From the NCBI RefSeq assembly GCF_900086585.1, contig NZ_FLKM01000009.1, forward strand, positions 310,001 through 374,000: 64,000 nt of DNA. The letters are read 5' to 3'. The position numbers and the translations under genes are program-made. Below are positions 8,631 through 17,097 of the stretch, piece after piece. Each line of letters opens with the position of its first letter. Positions within the stretch are counted from its first letter, which is position 1. A model generated the notes under the pieces. It ran no database searches, had not been told where the DNA came from, and worked only from the letters and a program-made list of their open reading frames with translations. The stretch comes from Emergencia timonensis (GTDB taxonomy: Bacteria > Bacillota > Clostridia > Peptostreptococcales > Anaerovoracaceae).

Positions 8631-9042
8631 TCACCTGTGGCTCTTTGGGCAGAATATCAAGTTTTTGGTATCAAAGATATCCCGATTTGAAAACATGATT
8701 AGAAGGAAGATTTCCTCAATCAGGCTGAACTATGTTTTTTGCTGATTCATCTGCCCTGATTTCTCTGTAAAAGTACTGACGATGGACTTGCCGCAACCTT
8801 TGTTCAGATAATCCTCGTTGCCGATTAAGTTAATCGATACTATAAGTATCGGCAGGTTCATTGGCCGTATACCAATCTTCTAACCCGCAAGCGTCATAGC
8901 AATCATACTATTGACAAAAGCCGCTGGGAATCCTCTCTCTCATAACGATACAATGATGGAGCCATTTATATTCTTTATTGAGCCGTGATGTTAATAAGGT
9001 AACATCTTGATCGGTGAACCTTCTCAAACTTATTTCTTTCAT
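8631..9042 (-). pseudogene. Degenerate GNAT (aminoglycoside 6'-acetyltransferase-like) gene
   Basis: Reading the minus strand from an ATG at 9042-9040 gives MKEISLRRFTDQDV, then a shortened N-terminal region, IPSGFCQ and a TAG where a tyrosine is expected. YDCYDACGLEDWYTAN and EPADTYSID follow. A frameshift leads to LIGNEDYLNKGCGKSIVSTF, and after further stops a tail around NLPSNHVFKSGY. The order matches AAC(6')-like GNATs (GFCQYYDCYD, then YSIDYLIG, then GKGYGKxIV). At least one nonsense codon, one frameshift and an internal deletion make it non-functional. This fills most of the gap between the phosphoesterase and hydrogenase operon 1. Confidence 0.75.
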
Positions 9043-9167
9043 ATTATAATTACCTCTTTTCTGATTAGAGTAAAAGCGATTGTATTCATTATGGCATGAA
9101 ACCAGTCGAAGTTACAGGCAAATGAAAATGCGAATATTTCGATAACGGAAATAGTGTCACAATCATA

Positions 9168-9196
9168 TTGACAGGATTATAACAATCCGATAGAAT
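9168..9196 (+). promoter_or_regulatory. Strong sigma-70-type promoter for hydrogenase operon 1
   Basis: TTGACA, 17-bp spacer, TAGAAT. It lies about 70 bp upstream of the first start codon. AAAGGAG at 9218-9224 is about 40 bases before that start and has no in-frame start codon close to it (see findings). Confidence 0.75.
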
Positions 9197-9265
9197 GAGA
9201 TTGAATACATTATACAGAAAGGAGCGCATTGGCGTGCCCATCAGGGCGCTGATGCAAGATGTAAT

Positions 9266-9739
9266 ATGCTGGAACGAGAATATTATGATAAAACCGACGA
9301 AATTATTGCATCTCATGGATCGGGACAGGCGGCACTGATACCTATTATTCAGGACATTCAGGAAGAATACCGCTATTTACCTCCTGAGTTATTGACCTAC
9401 GTTGCTGAGAAGCTGAAGATTAGTGAATCACAGGCTTACAGTGTAGCGACCTTCTACGAGAATTTTTCTTTTGAACCGAAGGGGAAATATATTATCAAGG
9501 TCTGTGACGGAACTGCTTGTCATGTGCGCAAGTCTATTCCGATCCTGGAAGCTCTTTATGGAGAATTGGGTCTTTCGAAGGAAAAACAGACCACGGAAGA
9601 TATGCTGTTCACCCTGGAAACCGTGTCCTGTCTTGGCGCCTGCGGTCTGGCTCCTGTTTTGACAGTCAACGATAAGGTTTATCCGAAGATGACGCCAGAA
9701 AACGCCGTTGCATTAGTTCACGAATTGAGAGGAGTTTAG
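9266..9739 (+). CDS. hydC: Hydrogenase 1, NuoE-like [2Fe-2S] subunit
   Basis: The 157-residue product belongs to the 24-kDa NuoE/thioredoxin-like ferredoxin family. The helical N-terminal part (EIIASHGSGQAALIPIIQDIQEEYRYLP) and the four cysteine ligands in VCDGTACHVRKS and SCLGACGLAPV are visible. In trimeric bifurcating hydrogenases this subunit docks on the flavin subunit and holds one [2Fe-2S] cluster. It is followed after 2 bases by hydB and then hydA. The start is uncertain: ATG 9266 lacks a close Shine-Dalgarno sequence, but no better in-frame start is present. Confidence 0.9.
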   Translation: MLEREYYDKTDEIIASHGSGQAALIPIIQDIQEEYRYLPPELLTYVAEKLKISESQAYSVATFYENFSFEPKGKYIIKVCDGTACHVRKSIPILEALYGELGLSKEKQTTEDMLFTLETVSCLGACGLAPVLTVNDKVYPKMTPENAVALVHELRGV

Positions 9740-9741
9740 AG

Positions 9742-11628
9742 ATGAGCAAAATAACAAGCAGAGAGTCTCTCGAACAGCTTCGTGAGCTTTCTAAGAAAGA
9801 AATCGACAATAACAAATGCAGAATTTTGATCTGTGCCGGTACAGGTTGTATCGCGGGCGGATCAGGTGCTATTTATGATAAGATGTGCGACTTAGTGGCC
9901 TCTAACCCGAATATCGAAGTCTGTTTTGAGCCGGAAGTGGCCCATGGAGACGGTGATATCGCTGTAAAAAAGAGCGGCTGTCATGGATTCTGCGAGATGG
10001 GTCCTCTGATGAAAATAGAACCGCAGGACATCTTATATACCAAAGTACAATTGGAAGACTGCGAAGACATCTTCTATAGAACCATAGAAAAAGGGGAGTT
10101 GATTCCGCACCTGCTCTTTAAGCAGAACGGCACAGAATGTAAAAAGCAGGAAGACATTGCATTCTATAAGAAGCAGAACCGTAACGTATTGAAAAACTGC
10201 GGCCGAATTGATGCGGAAAATATTGAAGAATTTCTTGCTATCGGGGGATATCGCGGTCTTGCCCGTGCACTGTTCGATATGACAAAGGAAGAAGTCATCG
10301 AAGAAATTTCGGAATCAGGTTTGCGCGGCCGAGGCGGCGCAGGTTTCCCTACCGGGAAGAAATGGTCCCAGGTGGCAAGGCAGAAGGAAGAAAAACGTTA
10401 TGTAGTCTGTAACGGTGACGAAGGAGACCCGGGCGCATTCATGGACAGAAGTGTCATGGAGGGAGATCCGCATAAAATGATCGAAGGCATGATTATTGCG
10501 GCTTATGCAGTCTCTGCTGACGAAGGTTACATCTACGTTCGTGCAGAATATCCTCTTGCCATTGAGAGGCTGAAAAACGCCATCGCAGAGGCAGAAGAAT
10601 ACGGATTGCTGGGTGACAACATTTTGGGCACAGACTTCAGCTTCCACTTACATATTAACCGCGGCGCAGGTGCTTTTGTCTGCGGAGAAGGCAGCGCCTT
10701 GACCGCATCCATCGAGGGCAACCGAGGCATGCCAAGAGTGAAACCGCCTAGAACCGTAGAACAGGGACTCTTTGATAAACCGACGGTATTGAACAATGTA
10801 GAGACTTATGCCAATGTTCCAATGATCATCGCCAGGGGTGCTGATTGGTTCAAAGGTATCGGTACGGAAAACAATGCAGGAACAAAAGCCTTTGCCCTGA
10901 CTGGCAGCGTAAAAAATACGGGTTTGATCGAAGTTCCAATGGGAACGACCCTGCGGGAAGTCATCTATGATATCGGCGGCGGCATCAAAGACGACCGAGA
11001 GTTCAAAGCAGTGCAGATCGGAGGTCCTTCCGGCGGCTGTCTGACGAAAGAGCATCTGGATATGAAGCTGGACTTCGACTCTCTGAAAAAAATCGGCGCT
11101 ATGATCGGTTCTGGCGGCATGGTTGTCATGGACGATCACACCTGTATGGTAGAGGTCGCCAGATTCTTCATGAACTTTACCCAGAATGAAAGCTGCGGCA
11201 AGTGCGTACCATGTCGTGAGGGTACGAAGAGAATGCTGGAAATCCTCGAACGTATCGTCGCAGGTAAGGGAACACTGCAGGATCTGGATCTTTTGGAAGA
11301 ACTGTCCGAGACCATTACAGATACAGCCCTCTGCGGACTGGGAAAATGCGCGGCACAGCCTGTCATGAGTACGCTGAAATTCTTCAGAGAAGAATATGAA
11401 CAGCATGTAATAGAGAAGAAATGTATTGCTAAGAACTGTGAGGCACTGCGTAAGTTCATTATTAACCCTGACAAGTGCAAGGGCTGCTCCAAGTGTGCAC
11501 GTAACTGCCCTGCAGGCGCTATCGCCGGACAGATCAGAAAATCATATCATATTGACAATGAAGCCTGCATCAAGTGCGGAGCCTGTCTGTCAGACTGTGC
11601 TTTTGATGCGATACATATTGAGTGGTAG
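9742..11628 (+). CDS. hydB: Hydrogenase 1, NuoF-like flavin/NADH subunit
   Basis: The 628-residue product has, in order: a thioredoxin-like [2Fe-2S] domain (about 25-115, with CAGTGCIAGG and SGCHGFCEMGP); the NuoF FMN/NADH domain (GLRGRGGAGFPTGKKW about 193, NGDEGDPGAFMDRS); the N3-type cluster motif ESCGKCVPCREGTKRMLE; and a C-terminal bacterial ferredoxin pair (CKGCSKCARNCP, CIKCGACLSDC). This is the electron-bifurcating subunit where NAD(P)H, ferredoxin and the hydrogenase meet. The usual GEETAL stretch in the nucleotide site reads GEGSAL here (Gly317), unlike the paralogue at 26099. It overlaps the leader of hydA closely. Confidence 0.93.
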   Translation: MSKITSRESLEQLRELSKKEIDNNKCRILICAGTGCIAGGSGAIYDKMCDLVASNPNIEVCFEPEVAHGDGDIAVKKSGCHGFCEMGPLMKIEPQDILYTKVQLEDCEDIFYRTIEKGELIPHLLFKQNGTECKKQEDIAFYKKQNRNVLKNCGRIDAENIEEFLAIGGYRGLARALFDMTKEEVIEEISESGLRGRGGAGFPTGKKWSQVARQKEEKRYVVCNGDEGDPGAFMDRSVMEGDPHKMIEGMIIAAYAVSADEGYIYVRAEYPLAIERLKNAIAEAEEYGLLGDNILGTDFSFHLHINRGAGAFVCGEGSALTASIEGNRGMPRVKPPRTVEQGLFDKPTVLNNVETYANVPMIIARGADWFKGIGTENNAGTKAFALTGSVKNTGLIEVPMGTTLREVIYDIGGGIKDDREFKAVQIGGPSGGCLTKEHLDMKLDFDSLKKIGAMIGSGGMVVMDDHTCMVEVARFFMNFTQNESCGKCVPCREGTKRMLEILERIVAGKGTLQDLDLLEELSETITDTALCGLGKCAAQPVMSTLKFFREEYEQHVIEKKCIAKNCEALRKFIINPDKCKGCSKCARNCPAGAIAGQIRKSYHIDNEACIKCGACLSDCAFDAIHIEW

Positions 11629-11639
11629 GAGGAATAACT

Positions 11640-13328
11640 ATGGGATTCATGACAATCAACAAAAAGAAAGTCGAATTTACAGATGAGAAAGACGTACTCT
11701 CTGTGATTCGCAAAGCAGGTATCGATATTCCGACCTTCTGTTACCACTCTGAACTTTCCACACACGGCGCATGCCGTCTTTGTGTGGTAGAGGACGACAA
11801 GGGAAAAGTCTTTGCTTCCTGTTCGGAGAGGCCAAGAGACGGAATGGTGATATTCACAAATACGCGCAGGCTGCAGCATCACCGCAAGACGATTATTGAA
11901 CTGCTCTTAGCAGCGCACAACCGTGAATGTACGACCTGTATGCCGAACGGAATTTGCGACCTTCAGGTACTTTCAAAACGCCTGGGCGTTGAGGAAGTCC
12001 GATTTGAAAACTATAAAGACCAGCTGCCGCTGGATACCAGTTCTCATTCCGTAGTTCGTGATTTGAACAAGTGTATCCTCTGCGGTGACTGTGTGAGAAT
12101 GTGCACAGAAGTGCAGGGCGTAGGTGTTCTGGGCTTTGCACAGAGAGGCTCCAAAATGATGATTACGACGCCGTTCAAGAAAGATCTCTCTGAGACGCAG
12201 TGCGTCGGCTGCGGACAGTGCCGCGTGGTATGTCCGACAGGCGCCATCGTCATTAAAAGAGACGTCAATCCTGTATGGGATGTTTTGGAAGACAGCAACA
12301 CAAAGGTAGTCGCGCAGATCGCGCCTGCCGTCCGTGTAGCAATCGGCGAGTATTTTGGCCTTGAAGAGGGTGCAAACTCTCTGGGACATCTGGCGTCAGC
12401 CCTTCGTTTCCTTGGATTTGACGAGGTCTATGATACCGACTTCGGCGCCGACTTGACAGTTATCGAAGAGGCTGCGGAGCTGGTAGAGAGACTGAAAGCT
12501 GGTGACAATCTGCCCCTGTTTACTTCGTGCTGTCCGGCATGGGTGAAATTCTGTGAGAACGTTTATCCCCAGTATAGAGATCATATCTCTACTTGCCGTT
12601 CACCGCAGCAGATGTTCGGCGCTGTGCTGAAAGAAGAAGCCAGAATGAAGAAGGACGAAGACAGCAGAAAGACTGTGGTCGTCTCCATCATGCCTTGTAC
12701 CGCAAAGAAAGAAGAAATCCACAGACCGGAACACTTCACTGACGGTGAGCAGGATGTGGACTTCGTCCTGACTACTGCTGAAATCGCAGAAATGATCAAA
12801 GCAGCAGGTATCGACCTGACAAATCTCACGCCGGAAGCGCTGGATATGCCGTTCGGTATGGCATCTGGTGCAGGAGCGATCTTTGGCGCTACAGGCGGTG
12901 TTACAGAGGCGGTTCTCCGCTATCTGACAGGAAGCACCAAGGCAGAAGACATTGAGGCCATTCACTTTACCGGCATAAGCGGAAGGGAAGGCATCAAAGA
13001 GGCGACAGTAAATCTGGACGGCAGGGACGTAAGGATCGCCGTTGTCAACGGTTTGATCAATGCATCAAAGCTGATCGACGATTTGGAAGCAGGAAACGTC
13101 AACTACGACTTCGTCGAGGTTATGACCTGCAAGAACGGCTGCGTCAATGGAGGCGGACAGCCAGCCCCAGAGAAGCCGGAGACCAAGTTCAACAGACAGA
13201 ACGGATTATACCGTTTTGACAGCAGAGCGCAGATTAAGACGTCTGGACAGAATCCAGTTGCTGCAGACGCATATGAAGGAATCCTCAAAGGAAAAGAACA
13301 CAAACTGTTACATAACGAGAAAATATAG
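11640..13328 (+). CDS. hydA: [FeFe]-hydrogenase 1 catalytic subunit
   Basis: The ATG at 11640 follows AGGAGGAATAACT; an earlier GTG would overlap hydB. The 562-residue protein carries an N-terminal [2Fe-2S] domain (YHSELSTHGACRLC), a His-Cys3 type cluster (HNRECTTCMPNGIC), two 4Fe-4S clusters (CILCGDCVRMC, CVGCGQCRVVCP) and the H-cluster domain. Active-site motifs are complete: L1 TSCCPAW, L2 MPCTAKKEE, L3 MTCKNGCVNGGGQP. It should couple H2 with both ferredoxin and NAD(P)H in complex with HydB and HydC. A terminator follows. Confidence 0.95.
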   Translation: MGFMTINKKKVEFTDEKDVLSVIRKAGIDIPTFCYHSELSTHGACRLCVVEDDKGKVFASCSERPRDGMVIFTNTRRLQHHRKTIIELLLAAHNRECTTCMPNGICDLQVLSKRLGVEEVRFENYKDQLPLDTSSHSVVRDLNKCILCGDCVRMCTEVQGVGVLGFAQRGSKMMITTPFKKDLSETQCVGCGQCRVVCPTGAIVIKRDVNPVWDVLEDSNTKVVAQIAPAVRVAIGEYFGLEEGANSLGHLASALRFLGFDEVYDTDFGADLTVIEEAAELVERLKAGDNLPLFTSCCPAWVKFCENVYPQYRDHISTCRSPQQMFGAVLKEEARMKKDEDSRKTVVVSIMPCTAKKEEIHRPEHFTDGEQDVDFVLTTAEIAEMIKAAGIDLTNLTPEALDMPFGMASGAGAIFGATGGVTEAVLRYLTGSTKAEDIEAIHFTGISGREGIKEATVNLDGRDVRIAVVNGLINASKLIDDLEAGNVNYDFVEVMTCKNGCVNGGGQPAPEKPETKFNRQNGLYRFDSRAQIKTSGQNPVAADAYEGILKGKEHKLLHNEKI

Positions 13329-13347
13329 AAAAATAACAGACACAAAC

Positions 13348-13394
13348 GAGTGCATAAGGTCGTATCGACCCTATGCACTCATTTTCTTTTTTTG
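13348..13394 (+). terminator. Terminator of hydrogenase operon 1
   Basis: A stem of about 15 bp (GAGTGCATA with its complement, plus GGTCG/CGACC) is followed by a long T-rich run, 20 bases after hydA. Confidence 0.85.
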
Positions 13395-13446
13395 ACAAAT
13401 CAGCGTAACGGAAAGACGGCTCCCAGGAGTCTGTCATGCAGATAGA

Positions 13447-13463
13447 TTGGCATATTTTTTGCA
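13447..13463 (+). promoter_or_regulatory. Sigma-54 promoter 1 (-24/-12)
   Basis: TTGGCATATTTTTTGCA matches the sigma-54 consensus TTGGCAC-N5-TTGCA; the GG and GC pairs are exactly 12 bp apart (13449 and 13461). It lies about 37 bp before the start codon of the first guanidino-modifying enzyme. Confidence 0.85.
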
Positions 13464-13499
13464 ATCTTATCTTCTAACATTATTAGAGGAGGTAAGAAG

Positions 13500-14444
13500 A
13501 TGAACGACAAAAAATATGATATTGAGGCGATTCCGGGTGAAAGATGGTTCCCTAAAGAGACATCCTTTGAAGAAGACATGGGTCTATATTGGGGAGACTG
13601 GGGCGTCAATTCAGAAGTGGACAAATTAAAGGCGGTTCTTATGCGGCGCCCAGGCAAAGAAATCGAAAATTTCGATGCCAAAGAAGTCAGATTCTCAGAA
13701 GAAGCCATAGACATAGAACTGATGCGAAAACAGCACGATGGAGTAGCTAAAATATATGAAGATTTTGGTACAAAGGTCTATTACGTGGAAGAACAGAGAG
13801 ATGACCGGCCCAATGCGGTATTCTGCCGTGACTTGATGTTTATGACGCCAGAGGGGGCGATTTTGACCAGGCCGGGAATGGCGGCCAGGCGGGGAGAAGA
13901 GCGCTATATCGCACAGGCTCTGGCTAAGCTGGGCGTGCCCATTCTCAGGACTATTGCAGGAGACGGCATATTTGAGGGCGCCAACGCTATGTGGGTAGAC
14001 CGTCATACCTGTGTCGTATCCACTGGCAGCAGGTGTAATCAAAGGGGCTATGAACAGGTAAAACACCAGCTGGCGCACATGGGTGTGGAAGTGTGGCATA
14101 TGCAGCAGCCTTACAGCAATATTCACATCGATGGGCTGATGAATCCAATCAGCGAGGACAAAATCCTGGTTCACGCTTCTCAAGTGCCTTATGATATTTT
14201 AGATATGCTGAAGAAAAAAGGCTACGAGATTTTGGAGGCGCCTTCCAGGACGGAAGTAAGGGAAACCTTTGGCTGCAATTTTGTCGCTCTGGAGCCTGGA
14301 CACATTGTCTTGCCGGAGGGTAATCCGAGAACACAGGAACTGTTAGAAAAAAATGGCGTCAAGGTGCAGACTGTGGATATCTCTGAGATTATGAAGGGCA
14401 AAGGCGCCCTTCACTGCATCACGGCCTACCTGAAGAGAGGATAG
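13500..14444 (+). CDS. Guanidino-modifying superfamily enzyme (arginine deiminase/DDAH/amidinotransferase fold), paralogue 1
   Basis: The 314-residue product matches the single-domain branch of the pentein fold. Visible landmarks are SEVDKLKAVLMRRPG, FCRDLMFMTPEGAI, an active-site acid in FEGANAMW (about 160), the catalytic histidine in NIHIDGL (about 205) and the nucleophilic cysteine in LHCITA near the C-terminus. It is shorter than true arginine deiminase (about 410 residues), so arginine as substrate is uncertain; a methylated or other guanidine, or an amidine transfer, is possible. It stands behind its own sigma-54 promoter and is followed by a sigma-54 activator and by a paralogue of the same length. 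AGAGGAGGT is a strong ribosome site. Confidence 0.85.
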   Translation: MNDKKYDIEAIPGERWFPKETSFEEDMGLYWGDWGVNSEVDKLKAVLMRRPGKEIENFDAKEVRFSEEAIDIELMRKQHDGVAKIYEDFGTKVYYVEEQRDDRPNAVFCRDLMFMTPEGAILTRPGMAARRGEERYIAQALAKLGVPILRTIAGDGIFEGANAMWVDRHTCVVSTGSRCNQRGYEQVKHQLAHMGVEVWHMQQPYSNIHIDGLMNPISEDKILVHASQVPYDILDMLKKKGYEILEAPSRTEVRETFGCNFVALEPGHIVLPEGNPRTQELLEKNGVKVQTVDISEIMKGKGALHCITAYLKRG

Positions 14445-14452
14445 CAGCATGG

Positions 14453-14488
14453 GAACGATGCAGCCTCATGCACGCGTTCTTTATTTTT
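14453..14488 (+). terminator. Probable terminator after paralogue 1
   Basis: An imperfect stem GAACG/CGTTC plus TGCA/TGCA is followed by TTTATTTTT, 8 bases after the stop codon. It would separate the activator gene from the sigma-54 transcript. Confidence 0.6.
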
Positions 14489-14548
14489 CATTGCGGGGCA
14501 GGTTTGTTTCAAATAAAATGAAAAATAAACTTTAAAGAGGAGGCGCAC

Positions 14549-15934
14549 ATGCTAAGAAGATATGTTGAACAGATTTTGAGTATTTACAATTATTTAGACG
14601 GAATCATGGTGACCGATAAATACGGATATGTGGAATACTATGTGACCTTTCGTCCAGATGTGAATAACCTGAAAGAAAAGGACATTCTCAGGAAGCATAT
14701 TACGGAGGTCTATCCCACTTTGAACGAAGAAACCAGCAGCATTCTGCGGGTTTTAAAGACAGGAAAGCCCATATCTAATGAGTTTCAGACCTTGATTACC
14801 TATAAAGGACAGAGTATCAGGGCGATTAACACGACGATGCCCATCAAAGATCACGATGAGATCATCGGCGCTGTCGATGTGTCCCGCTATATCGACAGTC
14901 CCTACCAGCGGCAGGATATTTCCCTATCGTTAAAAGAAAGTGTGGAAAAGAAGAACTTATACGCCGTAGATGATATTGTTACCAACTCCCGAAGTATGGA
15001 ACTGATTAAGGAACGCATCCCCATGATTGCAGACACGGATTCGTCTGTATTGATTTATGGCGAGACTGGCACCGGCAAAGAACTGGTAGCACAGTCTATT
15101 CACACCGCCAGCAAGCGCAGAAATAAGAAGTTCGTCTCCCAAAACTGCGCCGCCATTCCGGGAAATCTTTTGGAGAGCATTCTCTTCGGCACAACAAAGG
15201 GCAGTTATACTGGCGCTGAAAACAAGCCGGGGCTTTTCGAAATCGCCAGCGGCGGCACCCTCTTTCTGGACGAGATCAATTCTATGGAAATCAGCGTTCA
15301 GCCAAAGATTCTCAAGGCCATCGAGGAAAAGCAGGTGGTCAGATTAGGCGGTTACGAGCCGATCAAAACAGATATTAAAATCGTCTCTGCCGTTAATGAA
15401 AATCCCCTGCAGTGTATTGCTGAAAATAAATTGAGGGAAGATCTTTTCTACCGCCTCAGCGTGGTACAGTTAAATATACCGCCGCTGAGAGAGCGGATTA
15501 ACGATCTGTTTTACCTGGTTTCTCACTTTATCAATATTTATAATACATCTATGCATTGCAATTTAATTGGTATTGATGAAGAAGTAGAGACGATTTTTCG
15601 TGGTTACAATTGGCCGGGAAACGTGCGGGAACTGAAAAACGTCATTGAAGGGGCCTTCAACGTGGCATCTGCCAGATTTATTCAGAAGAAAGATTTGCCG
15701 GAATATCTGACCAGACCATTTGTTTTAGAGGAAATCGGTCAAAATGCTTTGATGACGGTACCGGCCATTCCGCTAAAAGGCATCTCTTTAGAAGAAGCGT
15801 TAGAGACCTACGAGCGGGAACTGATTGAGCATGCTGTCGCCATCTCGAAGAATTACGTAGAGGCCGCTAAACTTCTTGGCATTACGAAACAAGCGCTGAA
15901 TTACAAATTGAGAAAATACAGACTGAGAGAATAG
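14549..15934 (+). CDS. Sigma-54-dependent transcriptional activator (PAS + AAA+ + Fis-type HTH)
   Basis: The 461-residue product has an N-terminal sensory region (about 1-130; PAS-like, with a TDKYGYVEYY start), a central AAA+ domain (about 140-375) and a C-terminal Fis-type helix-turn-helix (NYVEAAKLLGITKQALNYKLRKY). Walker A GETGTGKE begins at about 171, Walker B is GGTLFLDEI, and the sigma-54 contact loop reads GSYTGA in place of GAFTGA. There is no phospho-receiver domain, so it probably senses a small ligand directly. Sigma-54 promoters lie in front of the genes on both sides, and it is their obvious regulator. Its own promoter shows no -24/-12 element. Confidence 0.93.
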   Translation: MLRRYVEQILSIYNYLDGIMVTDKYGYVEYYVTFRPDVNNLKEKDILRKHITEVYPTLNEETSSILRVLKTGKPISNEFQTLITYKGQSIRAINTTMPIKDHDEIIGAVDVSRYIDSPYQRQDISLSLKESVEKKNLYAVDDIVTNSRSMELIKERIPMIADTDSSVLIYGETGTGKELVAQSIHTASKRRNKKFVSQNCAAIPGNLLESILFGTTKGSYTGAENKPGLFEIASGGTLFLDEINSMEISVQPKILKAIEEKQVVRLGGYEPIKTDIKIVSAVNENPLQCIAENKLREDLFYRLSVVQLNIPPLRERINDLFYLVSHFINIYNTSMHCNLIGIDEEVETIFRGYNWPGNVRELKNVIEGAFNVASARFIQKKDLPEYLTRPFVLEEIGQNALMTVPAIPLKGISLEEALETYERELIEHAVAISKNYVEAAKLLGITKQALNYKLRKYRLRE

Positions 15935-15935
15935 A

Positions 15936-15980
15936 GTAAAAACGCCTTTACCTTAAGGTAAAGGCGTTTTTACCGGGTAA
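15936..15980 (+). terminator. Terminator after the sigma-54 activator
   Basis: A perfect 38-bp palindrome (15936-15973) with GCCTTTACC in the arm and a T run on its 3' side, directly after the stop codon. Confidence 0.85.
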
Positions 15981-16020
15981 CGTTTTTTTTACTGAAATAG
16001 CCGCGGCAGCGTGGATTTCC

Positions 16021-16037
16021 TTGGCATCAAAATTGCA
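16021..16037 (+). promoter_or_regulatory. Sigma-54 promoter 2 (-24/-12)
   Basis: TTGGCATCAAAATTGCA, with GG at 16023 and GC at 16035 (12 bp apart), lies about 37 bp before the second paralogue's start. This is the same distance as in promoter 1. Confidence 0.87.
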
Positions 16038-16073
16038 TTTGTATAGAGGAAAGAGAAACAGGAGGTTTTATTT

Positions 16074-17018
16074 ATGATAGACGAGAAAAAAGACATCGAC
16101 GCCCTTCCAGGTGAAAGGTGGTATGCAAAGGAGACGACTATAGAAGAGGATATGGCAGATCTTTGGGGACAGTGGGGTGTCAGTTCAGAGGTAGATCCCC
16201 TTCGTGCCGTACTGATGAGAAGGCCGGGCAAAGAAATCGATGATTTTGATTGGCAGGCAGCTCGCTTCAAAGGGCCTATTTCTCCCGAGAGGTTCAGAGC
16301 ACAGCACGATGCACTTACTGAGATTTACAGGAAACACGGCGTAGTTGTTCATTACATTGAAGAACAAAGGGAAGACCGACCTAATGCATTGTTCTGCAGA
16401 GACTTGGTTTTCATGACGCCAGAGGGCGCCATCGTGACTAGGCCAGCGATGGAAGCGAGGCGGGGAGAAGAACGATATGCGGCGAAAAAACTGGCGGATC
16501 TAGGTGTGCCTATTATCAGAACGGTCTGCGGGAGCGCAACCTTTGAGGGGGCGATGGGACTTTGGATTGACCGCCATACAGTCGTTTTAGCTTCGGGTGT
16601 CAGAACCAATCGTGAGGGTTATGAGATGGTAGAGAGTGAACTGCGGCGTATGGGTGTTACAGAGGTTCTTCACATGCAGATTCCCTATGGGCATGCCCAT
16701 ATCGACGGCCTGCTCAACATGGCCAGCCATGATGTAGCCATGATTCATGCTTCTCAAGTGCCTTACGACGTATGTGACGCGCTGAAGAAAAAAGGAATCA
16801 AGCTGTTGGAATGTCCTTCACAAATAGAAGCAAAGGAGGGGCTGGCCATCAACTACGTGGCCATCGAACCGGGATTGATCGTCATGCCGGCTGGTAATCC
16901 CAGGTCACAGGATTTGCTAGAGCAAAACGGTATTAAAGTCATCCCGCTGGACTTTGACGAAATTCTAAAAGGTTATGGCGCCGTTCACTGCTGCACGGCA
17001 TTTCTTAAACGCGGCTGA
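16074..17018 (+). CDS. Guanidino-modifying superfamily enzyme, paralogue 2
   Basis: Also exactly 314 residues and clearly a duplicate of the gene at 13500; long blocks are shared (PGERW, VLMRRPGKEI, FCRDL, MTPEGAI, ARRGEERY, HASQVPYD, GNPRSQ, FLKRG). Catalytic positions are kept: acid in FEGAMGLW, histidine in HAHIDGL and cysteine in VHCCTA. An extra cysteine follows the presumed nucleophile. Local differences around the active site (NIHIDG versus HAHIDG, GANAMW versus GAMGLW) suggest a different substrate. It heads a likely transcript with the M28-like peptidase and NhaC antiporter. Confidence 0.85.
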   Translation: MIDEKKDIDALPGERWYAKETTIEEDMADLWGQWGVSSEVDPLRAVLMRRPGKEIDDFDWQAARFKGPISPERFRAQHDALTEIYRKHGVVVHYIEEQREDRPNALFCRDLVFMTPEGAIVTRPAMEARRGEERYAAKKLADLGVPIIRTVCGSATFEGAMGLWIDRHTVVLASGVRTNREGYEMVESELRRMGVTEVLHMQIPYGHAHIDGLLNMASHDVAMIHASQVPYDVCDALKKKGIKLLECPSQIEAKEGLAINYVAIEPGLIVMPAGNPRSQDLLEQNGIKVIPLDFDEILKGYGAVHCCTAFLKRG

Positions 17019-17040
17019 TGTGCGGGGCGCTAAAGCATAA

Positions 17041-17080
17041 GGACTTCCCGGCAATTTGCCTCGCAAATTGGGGCAAGTCC
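17041..17080 (+). other. Long intergenic hairpin without T run
   Basis: GGACTT pairs with AAGTCC at the ends and GCAATTTGC with GCAAATTG inside, forming a stem-loop between paralogue 2 and the peptidase. Without a T tract it is more likely an mRNA stability or processing element than a terminator. The peptidase start follows 17 bases later. Confidence 0.6.
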
Positions 17081-17097
17081 ATTAAGGAGACGGAGAT

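Noticed and set aside
11136..11492. Minus-strand frames over hydB1 and hydA1
   Set aside because: They are shadows of well-supported genes and have no start signals.
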